64,000 bases of DNA. Source: Fulvimonas soli. GTDB taxonomy: Bacteria; Pseudomonadota; Gammaproteobacteria; Xanthomonadales; Rhodanobacteraceae. Below are positions 40,195 through 49,085 of the stretch, piece by piece; positions within the stretch are counted from its first letter, which is position 1, and the number at the start of each line of letters is the position of its first letter. The notes below the pieces were generated by a model. The model worked only from the letters and a program-made list of their open reading frames with translations. It had not been told where the DNA came from and searched no databases. The stretch lies in NCBI RefSeq assembly GCF_003148905.1, contig NZ_QGHC01000003.1, positions 248,001 through 312,000 of the forward strand. The letters are read 5' to 3'. A program made the translations under genes and the position numbers.

Positions 40195-40245
40195 TGACAG
40201 CGCTTGTATTTTCGTGTTGACAGCGCTTGTACATTTGACTAGCTT
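40195..40245 (+). promoter_or_regulatory. Tandem LacI-type operators and GH3 promoter
   Basis: TGACAGCGCTTGTA occurs twice, at 40195-40208 and 40218-40231, 23 bp apart (about two helical turns). Each is a LacI-type site with the central CG of AGCGCT. The second overlaps a promoter: TTGACA (40217-40222) with a 17-base spacer and TAGCTT (40240-40245). It sits between the divergent lacI-type and GH3 genes. Identity of the repressor is inferred. Confidence 0.75.
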
Positions 40246-40394
40246 GCGCCGCGCTGGGGGAGCACAAACTCGCGCTGCGGCGCACAATCGCAAGGGGAGG
40301 GGAGCATGCCCATTCGACGGTCGGCCCGCTGCGCGTCCGGCGGCCGCTGCGCGCCCATGCCAGCCGGGGCGGCCCGGCCAGGGAACATCGCGGC

Positions 40395-42965
40395 ATGCGA
40401 CGGGCACGGCCGATGAATGAGCGCCGGCGCAACCGTCCGACCGCGATGGCGGCGCTGGCGTGCCTGGCCTGCGCCCAGGCCGCCGGGCAGCACCTTCCGC
40501 CGACCGCGCACTACGCCGACTGGCCCGCGGTCAAGGGCGCCCGCGGCGGCGATCCCGCGCTGGACGCGCGCGTGCGCCGGATCGTGTCGGGCATGACGCT
40601 GGCGCAGAAGATCGGGCAGATGACCCAGGCGGAGATCAAGTCGATCACGCCGGACGAGGTGCGCCGGTACTACATCGGCTCGGTGCTCAACGGCGGCGGC
40701 TCGTGGCCGAACCGGGACAAGCACGCGTCGATCGAGGACTGGCTCGCGCTGGCGGACAGCTACTACGACGCCTCGATGCACACCGACATGGCGGTGAAGA
40801 TCCCCGTCGTCTGGGGCACCGACGCGGTGCACGGACACAGCAACGTGTACGGCGCCACGCTGTTCCCGCACAACGTGGGCCTGGGCGCGGCGCACGATGC
40901 GCAGCTGGTCCGCGAGATCGGCGCGGCCACCGCGAAGGCGGTGCGCGCCACCGGCGTCACCTGGGCGTTCGCGCCCACGCTGGCGGTGGCGCAGAACGTG
41001 CGCTGGGGGCGCAGCTACGAGAGCTTCTCCAGCCAGCCCTCGCTGGTGCGCGAGTACGCGCGCGCCTTCGTGGAAGGCCTGCAGGGCGATTTCGGCCCGC
41101 ACAACGTGATGGCCACCGCCAAGCACTTCGTCGGCGACGGCGCGACCCGGCAGGGCACCGACCAGGGCGAGGCGCGGGTGGACAGGTCCACCATGATCAA
41201 CGTGCACGGCGCGGGCTACTACGGCGCGCTCGAGGCCGGCGTGCTCAGCGTGATGGCCTCGTACAACAGCTGGAACGACGCCGCCGGCGGCGTGGACTAC
41301 GGCAAGATGTCCGGCGCGCCCGCGCTGCTCACCGACGCGCTGAAGCGCAAGATGGGCTTCGACGGCTTCGTGGTGTCCGACTGGAACGCGATCGGCCAGC
41401 TGCCCGGCTGCAGCAACGCCAGCTGCCCGCAGGCGATCAACGCCGGCATAGACATGGTGATGGTGCCCGACGACTGGAAGGCCTTCATCGCCAACACCAT
41501 GCGCCAGGTGCAGGACGGCGAGATCCCCATGGCGCGCATCGACGACGCGGTGGGCCGCATCGTGCGCGCCAAGCTGCGCATGGGCCTGTTCGACAGGCGC
41601 CCGTCGCAGCTGCCCGGCGCGGGCGACGCCCGCCTGCTGCAGGATCGCGCGCTGGCGCGGCGCGCGGTGCGCGAATCGCTGGTGCTCCTGAAGAACAACC
41701 GCGACGTGCTGCCGCTGAAGCGCGGCATGAAGCTGCTCGTGGTCGGCACGCGCGCCGACAGCCTGCCGGACCAGGCCGGCGGCTGGTCGCTGACCTGGCA
41801 GGGCACGGACAACACCAACGCCGATTTCCCCAACGCGCAAAGCATCCTGGACGGCCTGCGCGACGCCGACGGCGCGGCCAACGTCGCCTTCAGCGAGAAC
41901 GCGCAGGGAGTGGACGCGAAGGACTACGACGCCATCGTGGCGGTGATCGGCGAGACGCCGTACGCGGAGATGATGGGCGACATCGCGCCCTCGTCCACGC
42001 TGCGCTTCGGCGACCGCTACCCCGGGGACGCGGCGCTGCTGAAGAAGGTGGCGCAATCGGGCAAGCCCGTGGTGACGGTGTTCGTGGCGGGGCGGCCGCT
42101 GTTCGTGAATCCCGTCCTCAACCTGTCGGACGCCTTCGTGATGGCGTGGCTGCCGGGCAGCGAGGGCGGCGGCGTGGCCGACGTGCTGTTCGCCGCCGGC
42201 GCGGACGGCCGGCGCGCCAACTTCACCGGCACGCTGCCGCGTCCGTGGCCCGGCGTGCCCTGCCCCGACGCGGACGAGGCCGGCGCGTCGCGCTGGCTGT
42301 TCGCGCCGGGCTACGGCCTGCGCTATCCCACCCGGCACGATCTGCCCGCGCTGCCCGAGCACGACGAGGTGAAGGCCTGCGCCGACGCCTCCAGCATGCC
42401 GGTGTTCCACACGCTGGCGGTGGCGCCGTTCGCGCTGTACCTCGCGGATGCGGCGCAGGGCGAGCGCGCGGTGGGCTCGGACCTCAACGGCGAGATCGCC
42501 TGGCCGGGCGACCGCCCGCTGCTGCGCCTGCGCACCGTGCAGGTCAACACGCAGCAGGACGCCAAGGCGGTCACCTGGCTGGGGCCCGGCCGCTTCCTCG
42601 CGCGCGGCGCGCAGCCGGCGGACCTGACCAGGCTCGCGGCCGCCCATGCGGCGCTGCAGTTCGACGTGGTGGTCGACGCGCCCGCGCGAGGCCCGGTGAA
42701 GCTGGCCATGCGCTGCGGCAGCCGCTGCGGCGGCGACGTCGACCTCGGCCCGGTCCTCGCCGGCTACGCCGCCGGCACGCGGCAGAGCGTGTCGGTTCCG
42801 CTGGAGTGCTTCGCCAGGCGCGGCGTGGACCTCGCGCACGTGGACGTGCCGTTCGAGATCGCGGCCGACGCGCCGTTCGCCGCCGCCTTCGCCGACATCC
42901 GCGTCAGCGCCGTGGCGACGGCGAACCGCCGCGACCTGTCGTGCGCAAGCGTGGGGGTCCGGTGA
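40395..42965 (+). CDS. GH3 exo-beta-glucan glucohydrolase (CelD-like)
   Basis: An 856-residue exported family 3 glycosidase. The signal segment is near residues 17-31. GH3 domains: VWGTDAVHGHSN (substrate-binding Asp/His), KHFVGDG (243-249), and the nucleophile Asp329 in FVVSDWNAIG. The acid/base domain is in the middle, and a C-terminal ExoP-type beta-sandwich (from about 690) ends the chain. The layout and length match periplasmic 1,4-/1,3-beta-glucan glucohydrolases that release glucose from cello-oligosaccharides. It begins the plus-strand half of the locus under the tandem operators. A later ATG at 40413 is possible but lacks a ribosome site. Confidence 0.92.
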   Translation: MRRARPMNERRRNRPTAMAALACLACAQAAGQHLPPTAHYADWPAVKGARGGDPALDARVRRIVSGMTLAQKIGQMTQAEIKSITPDEVRRYYIGSVLNGGGSWPNRDKHASIEDWLALADSYYDASMHTDMAVKIPVVWGTDAVHGHSNVYGATLFPHNVGLGAAHDAQLVREIGAATAKAVRATGVTWAFAPTLAVAQNVRWGRSYESFSSQPSLVREYARAFVEGLQGDFGPHNVMATAKHFVGDGATRQGTDQGEARVDRSTMINVHGAGYYGALEAGVLSVMASYNSWNDAAGGVDYGKMSGAPALLTDALKRKMGFDGFVVSDWNAIGQLPGCSNASCPQAINAGIDMVMVPDDWKAFIANTMRQVQDGEIPMARIDDAVGRIVRAKLRMGLFDRRPSQLPGAGDARLLQDRALARRAVRESLVLLKNNRDVLPLKRGMKLLVVGTRADSLPDQAGGWSLTWQGTDNTNADFPNAQSILDGLRDADGAANVAFSENAQGVDAKDYDAIVAVIGETPYAEMMGDIAPSSTLRFGDRYPGDAALLKKVAQSGKPVVTVFVAGRPLFVNPVLNLSDAFVMAWLPGSEGGGVADVLFAAGADGRRANFTGTLPRPWPGVPCPDADEAGASRWLFAPGYGLRYPTRHDLPALPEHDEVKACADASSMPVFHTLAVAPFALYLADAAQGERAVGSDLNGEIAWPGDRPLLRLRTVQVNTQQDAKAVTWLGPGRFLARGAQPADLTRLAAAHAALQFDVVVDAPARGPVKLAMRCGSRCGGDVDLGPVLAGYAAGTRQSVSVPLECFARRGVDLAHVDVPFEIAADAPFAAAFADIRVSAVATANRRDLSCASVGVR

Positions 42966-43143
42966 CCGGCCGGCCGTCGCCGTGCGCCGGCTGCCGGGGG
43001 GCGTTCACCTTGCAAGCCGGGAAGCCGATCCGCCATGCCGGGGCCGCCGCGGCAAGCGGCGCGGCCCGGGACTTGAACGAAAGAAACGAGAAAAGGCTGG
43101 GCCGTACCGGCCGAACAGCTACTGGACACCGGGGAGAACAGAA

Positions 43144-46100
43144 GTGAAAAAGCCATCCGTGCATTCGTCCGTGCATAGCGCCAGCCGGCCGTGCAAGCTG
43201 TCCTTCGCGATCGCGATGACCTTGTTCGCCGCCGGACAGCTGCATGCGCAGACCGCACCGCCCGCGCCGCAGGCGGACGACCGGACCGCGCCATCCGCGC
43301 AGCCCGCCAAGCAGGACGCGAAGCCCGCCGCCAAGAAGAAGCCGTCCGCGCCGGCGGACGGCAAGGAAGTGACGGAGCTCAGCGGCATGACCGTCAGCGG
43401 CTACTCGTCCAGCCTCAACCGCGCGCAGGAGATCAAGCGCTACTCGGACACCGTGGTCGACGCGATCTCGGCGCAGGACGCCGGCTCGCTGCCCGACCTG
43501 TCGGTGACCGAGGCCCTGCAGCGCGTGCCGGGCGTGGCCGTCAGCGCCTTCGGCATCGCCGCCGATCCGGACCACTTCTCCATCCAGGGCTCGGACATCA
43601 GCCTGCAGGGCCTGCCCTACGTCAGCACGCTGTTCAACGGCCGCGAGGTGTTCTCCGCCGGCGGCGGCCAGGGGCTCAATTTCTCGACGGTGTCGCCGGA
43701 GCTGATCGGCTCGGTCGTGGTGAGCAAGAACCAGACTGCGGACATGATCGAGGGCGGCATCGCCGGCTCGATCGACCTGAATACGCGCAAGCCCTTCGAC
43801 AGCAACAAGGACACCCAGGCGGCCGTCACCCTCGGCAGCTACTGGGGCAGCCTGGACAAGCACGGCACGCCGCAGATCGCCGGCCTGTTCAGCCACAACT
43901 GGAACACCGAGGCCGGCCGCTTCGGCTTCCTGGCCAACGTGGCCTACGACCGCATCGACCAGGCCGACAACGCGATCTCCCTGGTCGACTTCCAGCGGCG
44001 CTGCAACGGCTGCACGCTGCCGGGGGACCGGGTCGACAACTACCCCGGCCTGGCGCCGGGCCAGTACGTCTACCTGCCGATCGGCGCCGACCTGCGCACC
44101 CAGAACCAGAGCAGCAGGCGCTTCGGCCACGTGCTCGCGGCGCAATGGGAAAGCCCGGACAAGGCCTGGCAGGCCACGCTGGAATGGGACCGGGCCTCGG
44201 ACACGGAGACCACCTACGAGCACACCCTGCAGGCCTCGACGGACGGCTGCGCCTGGTCGGACCCCAACCAGTGCGACATCCCGCTGGCGGGCACCACGCC
44301 CGTGTTCGACTCGCGGGGCGTGTTCCAGTCGGGCATCGTCACCGCGCTGCCGAGCGACTACAGCTATCCGTCCCAGTACGGCGGCCTGCCGACGCAGTTC
44401 GACAGCACCGGCTACAAGAGCCGCTACGTGACCAACGACTACAGCTTCAACCTGAAGTGGAACGCCAGCGACAGGCTGCACCTGAGCCTGGACGCGCAGG
44501 ACACGCACTCCCAGTACCAGTACGCCTACTACTACATCCGCCAGCTGACCAACGCCAACTGGTATCTCGCCCTGCACGGCAACGACGTGCCCACGGTGCA
44601 GCTGCTTTCGCCCGATCCCGACGAGACGACGGCCCAGTATTTCGCCAACCCCGCCAACACCTACTGGGCGGCGGCGCAGGACAGCCAGAGGTACTCCTGG
44701 GGCAACCAGCGCGTCTTCCGCCTGGACGGCAGCTTCGACGTCGACAAGGGTTTCCTGGCGGACATCCAGTTCGGCTTCCGGCACCGCGACCAGGACGAGA
44801 CGGTGAGAAGCTCGGCGTTCAACTACGTGCCGATCAGCACGCCGAGCCCGGGGGTGGCGCCGATCACCGCCGCCGACACGCCCGGCGACGTCGCCCCGTA
44901 CCACGTCGACCTGCCGGCCTTCGACCACGGCGATTCCGGCATCGTCGCCCCCTACTTCAACCTGAATCCGCTCACGCAGTTCTGGCAGGCCGTCGCCGCC
45001 ATCAAGCGGATCAACCAGCAGTGGCTGGCCACGACGCCGGGGGCCGTCGGCAACTACTACACCAACTACGACCGCGAGCAATACGTGGCGGGCGACGTGT
45101 TCGTGCCGGGCACGTACTACCTGCCGCAGGAAATCGCCTCCAACCAGGAGAAAACCAACGCCACCTACGTGCGCCTGAATTTCGGCAACGGCAACACCGA
45201 TTTCCTCGGCGGCCTGCAGATCAGCGGCAACGTCGGCCTGCGCTACGTGCATACCCAGGACGACGCCTCGGGCTACCTGATACTCCCGAACATGGCGCAG
45301 ACCCTCAACGGGCAGAGCATCGCGCAGTACTGCCAGTCGGGCAGCAACGGCCCGGCGCCGCAGCCGGGCACGTTCTGCGCGCTGACGCCGGCGCAGCAGC
45401 AGCAGTACATGGCCTTCGCCAATGGCGCGTACACCCCGATCACGGCCAGCAACAGCTACGGCAACTGGCTGCCCAGCTTCAACCTGGCCATCGGCTGGAC
45501 CGACGACCTCATCACCCGTTTCGCGTTCTCCAAGTCGGTCTACCGGCCGACGCTCGTCCAGCTGCAGGCGGGGCAGACGGTCAGCGGGCTCCTGCCCTAC
45601 GGCACCAACGGCAGCACCGAGCCGACGGTGGGGAACGGCTACACCGGCGCGAACCCCTACCTCAAGCCCATCACGGCGCACAATTTCGACCTCACCCAGG
45701 AGTGGTACTTCGGCCACGCCGGCTCCCTGGCCGGCATGCTGTTCTGGAAGCAGCTGAACCACACCATCCAGTACATCACCAGCGTCGTCGACACCTCGAT
45801 CACCAACAACGGCGTGACCTACCCGGAGCAGTACACGGCGGGCCTGGCCAACCTGGACCAGAAGGGCAGCGTGGGCGGCGTGGAGCTGGCCTACCAGCAG
45901 AAATACGACTTCCTGCCCGGCTGGCTGTCCGGCTTCGGCACGCAGATGAACTACACCTACATCAAGCCGCACGGGCTGGGGTTCGGCTCGGTCAACTACT
46001 GCCCCACCGGCTACGTGGCGCCCACGCAGTGCATCAACCAGAAGAAGCTGCCGCCGTCCGAGCTGTCCCGCGACACCTTCAACTTCACCGTCTACTACGA

Positions 46101-46392
46101 AAAGGGCCCGCTGTCGGCGCGGCTGGCCTGGAACTGGCGCTCGCAGTTCCTGATCACCGGGCAGGAGGCGGACTATCCGTTCCTGCCGGTCATGGCCGAT
46201 TCCCAGGGCCGCCTGGACGGCTCGCTGATCTATGCGCTCAACCAGCACGTCAAGGTGGCGCTGCAGGTGGCCAACATCCTGAACTCGACGTTCAAGACCC
46301 GCGAGATCGTCAACACCGACGGCCTGAGCGTGCCCAAGGGCTTTTTCCGCGACGACACCCGCTACAACCTCAGCCTGCGCGCGGACTTCTGA
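43144..46392 (+). CDS. TonB-dependent oligosaccharide receptor (Caulobacter type)
   Basis: A 1082-residue outer-membrane receptor. It starts at GTG (43144) with GGGGAG eight bases upstream. Signal peptide to about residue 36 (LHAQ), then a Pro/Ala/Lys-rich linker and the plug (TVSGYSSSLNRAQEIKRYSD, DLSVTEALQRVPGVAVS, IQGSDISLQGLPYVSTLFNGRE). The 22-strand barrel ends YNLSLRADF with a terminal Phe, the BAM signal. The TIGR01782-type layout is common for plant-polysaccharide receptors. Placed between GH3 and the hydrolase genes, it should import beta-glucan oligomers. No operator copy precedes it, so it is probably co-transcribed with GH3 (178-base gap). Confidence 0.92.
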   Translation: MKKPSVHSSVHSASRPCKLSFAIAMTLFAAGQLHAQTAPPAPQADDRTAPSAQPAKQDAKPAAKKKPSAPADGKEVTELSGMTVSGYSSSLNRAQEIKRYSDTVVDAISAQDAGSLPDLSVTEALQRVPGVAVSAFGIAADPDHFSIQGSDISLQGLPYVSTLFNGREVFSAGGGQGLNFSTVSPELIGSVVVSKNQTADMIEGGIAGSIDLNTRKPFDSNKDTQAAVTLGSYWGSLDKHGTPQIAGLFSHNWNTEAGRFGFLANVAYDRIDQADNAISLVDFQRRCNGCTLPGDRVDNYPGLAPGQYVYLPIGADLRTQNQSSRRFGHVLAAQWESPDKAWQATLEWDRASDTETTYEHTLQASTDGCAWSDPNQCDIPLAGTTPVFDSRGVFQSGIVTALPSDYSYPSQYGGLPTQFDSTGYKSRYVTNDYSFNLKWNASDRLHLSLDAQDTHSQYQYAYYYIRQLTNANWYLALHGNDVPTVQLLSPDPDETTAQYFANPANTYWAAAQDSQRYSWGNQRVFRLDGSFDVDKGFLADIQFGFRHRDQDETVRSSAFNYVPISTPSPGVAPITAADTPGDVAPYHVDLPAFDHGDSGIVAPYFNLNPLTQFWQAVAAIKRINQQWLATTPGAVGNYYTNYDREQYVAGDVFVPGTYYLPQEIASNQEKTNATYVRLNFGNGNTDFLGGLQISGNVGLRYVHTQDDASGYLILPNMAQTLNGQSIAQYCQSGSNGPAPQPGTFCALTPAQQQQYMAFANGAYTPITASNSYGNWLPSFNLAIGWTDDLITRFAFSKSVYRPTLVQLQAGQTVSGLLPYGTNGSTEPTVGNGYTGANPYLKPITAHNFDLTQEWYFGHAGSLAGMLFWKQLNHTIQYITSVVDTSITNNGVTYPEQYTAGLANLDQKGSVGGVELAYQQKYDFLPGWLSGFGTQMNYTYIKPHGLGFGSVNYCPTGYVAPTQCINQKKLPPSELSRDTFNFTVYYEKGPLSARLAWNWRSQFLITGQEADYPFLPVMADSQGRLDGSLIYALNQHVKVALQVANILNSTFKTREIVNTDGLSVPKGFFRDDTRYNLSLRADF

Positions 46393-46510
46393 CCGGGACG
46401 CGGGCGGGAACGCCGTTCGGGCGCGTCCCGCGCCGCCCGCCGTCTGCCGCGACGGCGGGCGGCGCGGCGGTGCCCCGTCGCTGCTTGCATGCGAAAGAAG
46501 GGATCTGGCG

Positions 46511-47830
46511 ATGACGATGACCGGCGCTGTCGCGGCCAGGCACGGCAAGGCGTGGCGCGGCCGGCTGGGCGGTGTCGTCGCCTGCCTGGCGCTGGGCGCA
46601 TGCGCGCCGCTGCCGGCCTTCGCGGGAACGGCCGCGACGTCGACGGCGGTTGCGGAGGCCCTCACGGAAGGCACGGCCCTTGCGGACGCAGGCTGCCGTG
46701 CCATCGCGGCGCGCGTCGACCAGTCGCCGGGCGACCGCCCGGTCCTGCTGCGCAGCTACGATGGCCTGCGCGGCATGGGCGCGCCCGACGACCCGTCGCT
46801 GCGCACGGCCGCCTTCACCTACGACAACGCCGTCGCCGTCATCGCCCTGCTCGCATGCGGCAAACCCGCGCAGGCCCGGCGCGTCGGCGAAGCCCTGCGG
46901 CTCGCGGCGATGCACGACGGGCGCCTGCGCGACGCCTACCGCGCGGGCGTCGTCGGGAACGCCAGGCCATTGCCGAACGGCTGGCGCGACGCGCGGCGCA
47001 AGCGCTGGGTCGAAGCCGCGCGCCAGTACGCCGGGGCCTACCAGGACGGCACGTCGTCCGGCAACGTCGCGTGGACCGCGCTGGCGCTGCTGGCCCTGTA
47101 CGACGCCACCGGCGAGACGCGCTGGCGCGACGCGGCCGTGCGCCTGGCCGGCTGGATGGTGGACCATGCGTCCGACGGGCGCGGCGCGGGCGGGTTCGAT
47201 GGCGGCGTCGAATCCTTCATGCTGGTGCCGAGGAAGGCGCTGTGGAAATCGACCGAGCACAACATCGACCTCGCCGCGCTGTTCGGCTGGCTCGATCGCA
47301 TCGCCGCGCCGGGCGGCGACTGGGCCACGCAAGCGCAGCGCGCGCGCGGCTTCGTCGACGCCCAATGGGATGCGGCGAGCGGGCATTTCTGGATGGGCAC
47401 CTCGGCCGACGGCGCGACGCCGGTCCGCGCGCCGTCCGTCCTCGACGTGCAGCTCTGGGCACAGCTCCTGCCGGACGCGCCGAAGGCATGGCAGCGCGCG
47501 CTGGACTGGGCCGAGCACCGGCACGCCGTCGCGGGCGGCTTCGACTTCAACGACGACCGCGACGGGGCGTGGACGGAAGGCACCGCGCAGGCCGCGCTTG
47601 CCTATCGCCGGCTTGGCCATGAGGCCGAGGCGCGGAAGCTGCTGGCGTCGATCGCGCGACAGGCCGCGCCCGGCGGTTTCCTCTACGCCACGCCCGAGGC
47701 GCGCATCACCTCGGCGTATGCCTGGTACCGGCACCAGCCGTGTCTCGCCGCGACGGCCTGGGCCGTGCTCGCCGCGCTGAACCGCAATCCCTACGTGCCC
47801 GGCGATGCCGCCCGCATCCGGCGGCATTGA
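46511..47830 (+). CDS. Exported putative lipoprotein with alpha/alpha-barrel-like repeats, family not recognised
   Basis: A 439-residue exported protein. The N-terminus has a hydrophobic segment ending in L-G-A-C (28-31), a fair lipobox with Cys31; a signal peptidase I site after PAFA (35-38) is an alternative. The mature chain is a series of helix pairs with aromatic- and Asp-rich turns (FTYDNAVAVIALLACGKPAQ, GNVAWTALALLALYDATGE, DGAWTEGTAQAALAYRRLG), the look of an (alpha/alpha)6 toroid such as glycosidases and lyases of the GH8, GH9 and GH15 kinds. I cannot name a family or active site. Context between a TonB receptor and GH12 suggests a carbohydrate role. Confidence 0.7.
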   Translation: MTMTGAVAARHGKAWRGRLGGVVACLALGACAPLPAFAGTAATSTAVAEALTEGTALADAGCRAIAARVDQSPGDRPVLLRSYDGLRGMGAPDDPSLRTAAFTYDNAVAVIALLACGKPAQARRVGEALRLAAMHDGRLRDAYRAGVVGNARPLPNGWRDARRKRWVEAARQYAGAYQDGTSSGNVAWTALALLALYDATGETRWRDAAVRLAGWMVDHASDGRGAGGFDGGVESFMLVPRKALWKSTEHNIDLAALFGWLDRIAAPGGDWATQAQRARGFVDAQWDAASGHFWMGTSADGATPVRAPSVLDVQLWAQLLPDAPKAWQRALDWAEHRHAVAGGFDFNDDRDGAWTEGTAQAALAYRRLGHEAEARKLLASIARQAAPGGFLYATPEARITSAYAWYRHQPCLAATAWAVLAALNRNPYVPGDAARIRRH

Positions 47831-48004
47831 TGCGGCGGCACCACCTGGCGCGACGCCCGGCCATCGCATTTCGTAGTCGATCCCCAACGGGGAAAGGAGG
47901 ATGACGAGAGGCACTCACCAACGATATCCGGGTGGCTGCAAGCCATGCAGCCGAAGCGCCGTCTACAGGGGGCAAACATCTCTGCGGCTCCAAGGGAGGA
48001 AAGC

Positions 48005-48889
48005 ATGTGGCATCACAAGAGTCTCGGGCGAGCAACGACCGTACTAGGCCTTGCCGTGGCCGCGCTGTCGCCGGCCCCGTTCGCGCACGCCGATGATTGC
48101 GTGAGTTACGGCGACCAATCGTGGAATGGCAGCAACCCGTATGCGCAGCTGTCGGATGCCGACCCCCATCAGATGCTCAATCTCGATGTCTGGAGCGTGG
48201 GCTCCCACTGGAACGGCGGCTGGGTGAACCTGTGCAGCCACGCCGGCCCCAGCGGCAGCTGGACCTTCAGGGGCGAATGGCAGGTCAATGGCGGCATCGT
48301 CCAGGCCTACCCGCACGCAACCCGGGGCTGGGACTGGTTCCAATGGCTGCCCCACAACGCGCCCGGCGGCGACGGGTTCCCGGTCCAGGCCGGCAGCGCG
48401 GGGCTTTACAGCAAGGTCCAGTACGACCCGAACCCGCTCTACGGCACGTTCGATGTTTCCTACGACATCTGGCTGAGCGACAAGCCGAATCCGGGCCCGG
48501 GCGACAAGCTCACCGAGATCATGGTCTGGCTGGACCGTGGCGGCGGCCTGGAGCCGCTCCAGAACAACGGCGGCTACCTTGGCACGACGACCCTGGGGAA
48601 CGTGAGCGGCACCTGGAGCGTTTACGCCGGAAGCATGAGCTCGACCTACCAGGGCGTCGGGATGCAGTGGCCGGTTTACTCGTACGTGAGCACCCGGCCG
48701 ATCAGCACGTTCGACGGCGACCTCCAGCCCTTCATATGGAATGCCATCCACGCTTTCCAGAACCGGGCCCGGCAGTCCAACCACATGGACGACAGCTGGT
48801 ACGTGCTCGGCGTGCAGTTCGGGGCCGAGCCGGTGTCCGGCTACGGGCAGCTCAACGCCTGGTACTACTACGTCCAGCCCGGGTGGTGA
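48005..48889 (+). CDS. GH12 endo-beta-glucanase
   Basis: A 294-residue secreted family 12 hydrolase. Signal peptide at residues 1-29 (cut after AHA). The beta-jelly-roll has the nucleophile Glu171 in LTEIMVWLD and the acid/base Glu275 in VQFGAEP, matching the GH12 spacing. YDIWLSDKPN precedes the nucleophile as in the family. It would cut beta-1,4- or mixed-linkage glucan, or xyloglucan, outside the cell. GGGAGG lies seven bases before the ATG. Local sequence around 47850-48120 is less GC-rich than the surroundings, which might mean more recent arrival. Confidence 0.88.
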   Translation: MWHHKSLGRATTVLGLAVAALSPAPFAHADDCVSYGDQSWNGSNPYAQLSDADPHQMLNLDVWSVGSHWNGGWVNLCSHAGPSGSWTFRGEWQVNGGIVQAYPHATRGWDWFQWLPHNAPGGDGFPVQAGSAGLYSKVQYDPNPLYGTFDVSYDIWLSDKPNPGPGDKLTEIMVWLDRGGGLEPLQNNGGYLGTTTLGNVSGTWSVYAGSMSSTYQGVGMQWPVYSYVSTRPISTFDGDLQPFIWNAIHAFQNRARQSNHMDDSWYVLGVQFGAEPVSGYGQLNAWYYYVQPGW

Positions 48890-48909
48890 GGAGGGCAGGA
48901 TGAACCCGG

Positions 48910-48948
48910 GGGCCGGGCGGCCGCGGTGAACGCCGTGGCGCCCGGCCC
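48910..48948 (+). terminator. Probable hairpin terminator after GH12
   Basis: GGGCCGGGCG (48910-48919) pairs with CGCCCGGCCC (48939-48948), about 20 bases after the GH12 stop. The 19-base interior is partly self-pairing. No clear T-tract follows. Confidence 0.6.
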
Positions 48949-49085
48949 ACCGGAGCAGGCGCCGGCGACGGCAGGGTGCGCGCGCTCCCGGAGCCAACCT
49001 GCGGGGTCGCCGGCCGGCGCCGGCGCTGACCGGCGGGCCGGCATGGTATGTCCTGCCCGCGCACGAACGACGGCGCGAGGCGGAC

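Noticed and set aside
42904-46704. A 1266-codon open frame on the minus strand opposite the TonB receptor
   Set aside because: It mirrors the receptor gene in a high-GC third-position frame, has no ribosome site or domain and reads as His/Arg/Val-rich low complexity. The plus strand has a full receptor with signal peptide.
47901-48047. Small open frame starting ATGACGAGAGGC directly after AAAGGAGG
   Set aside because: The ribosome site touches the start codon with no spacing, the frame overlaps the GH12 start and the product has no features. More likely part of the GH12 leader.
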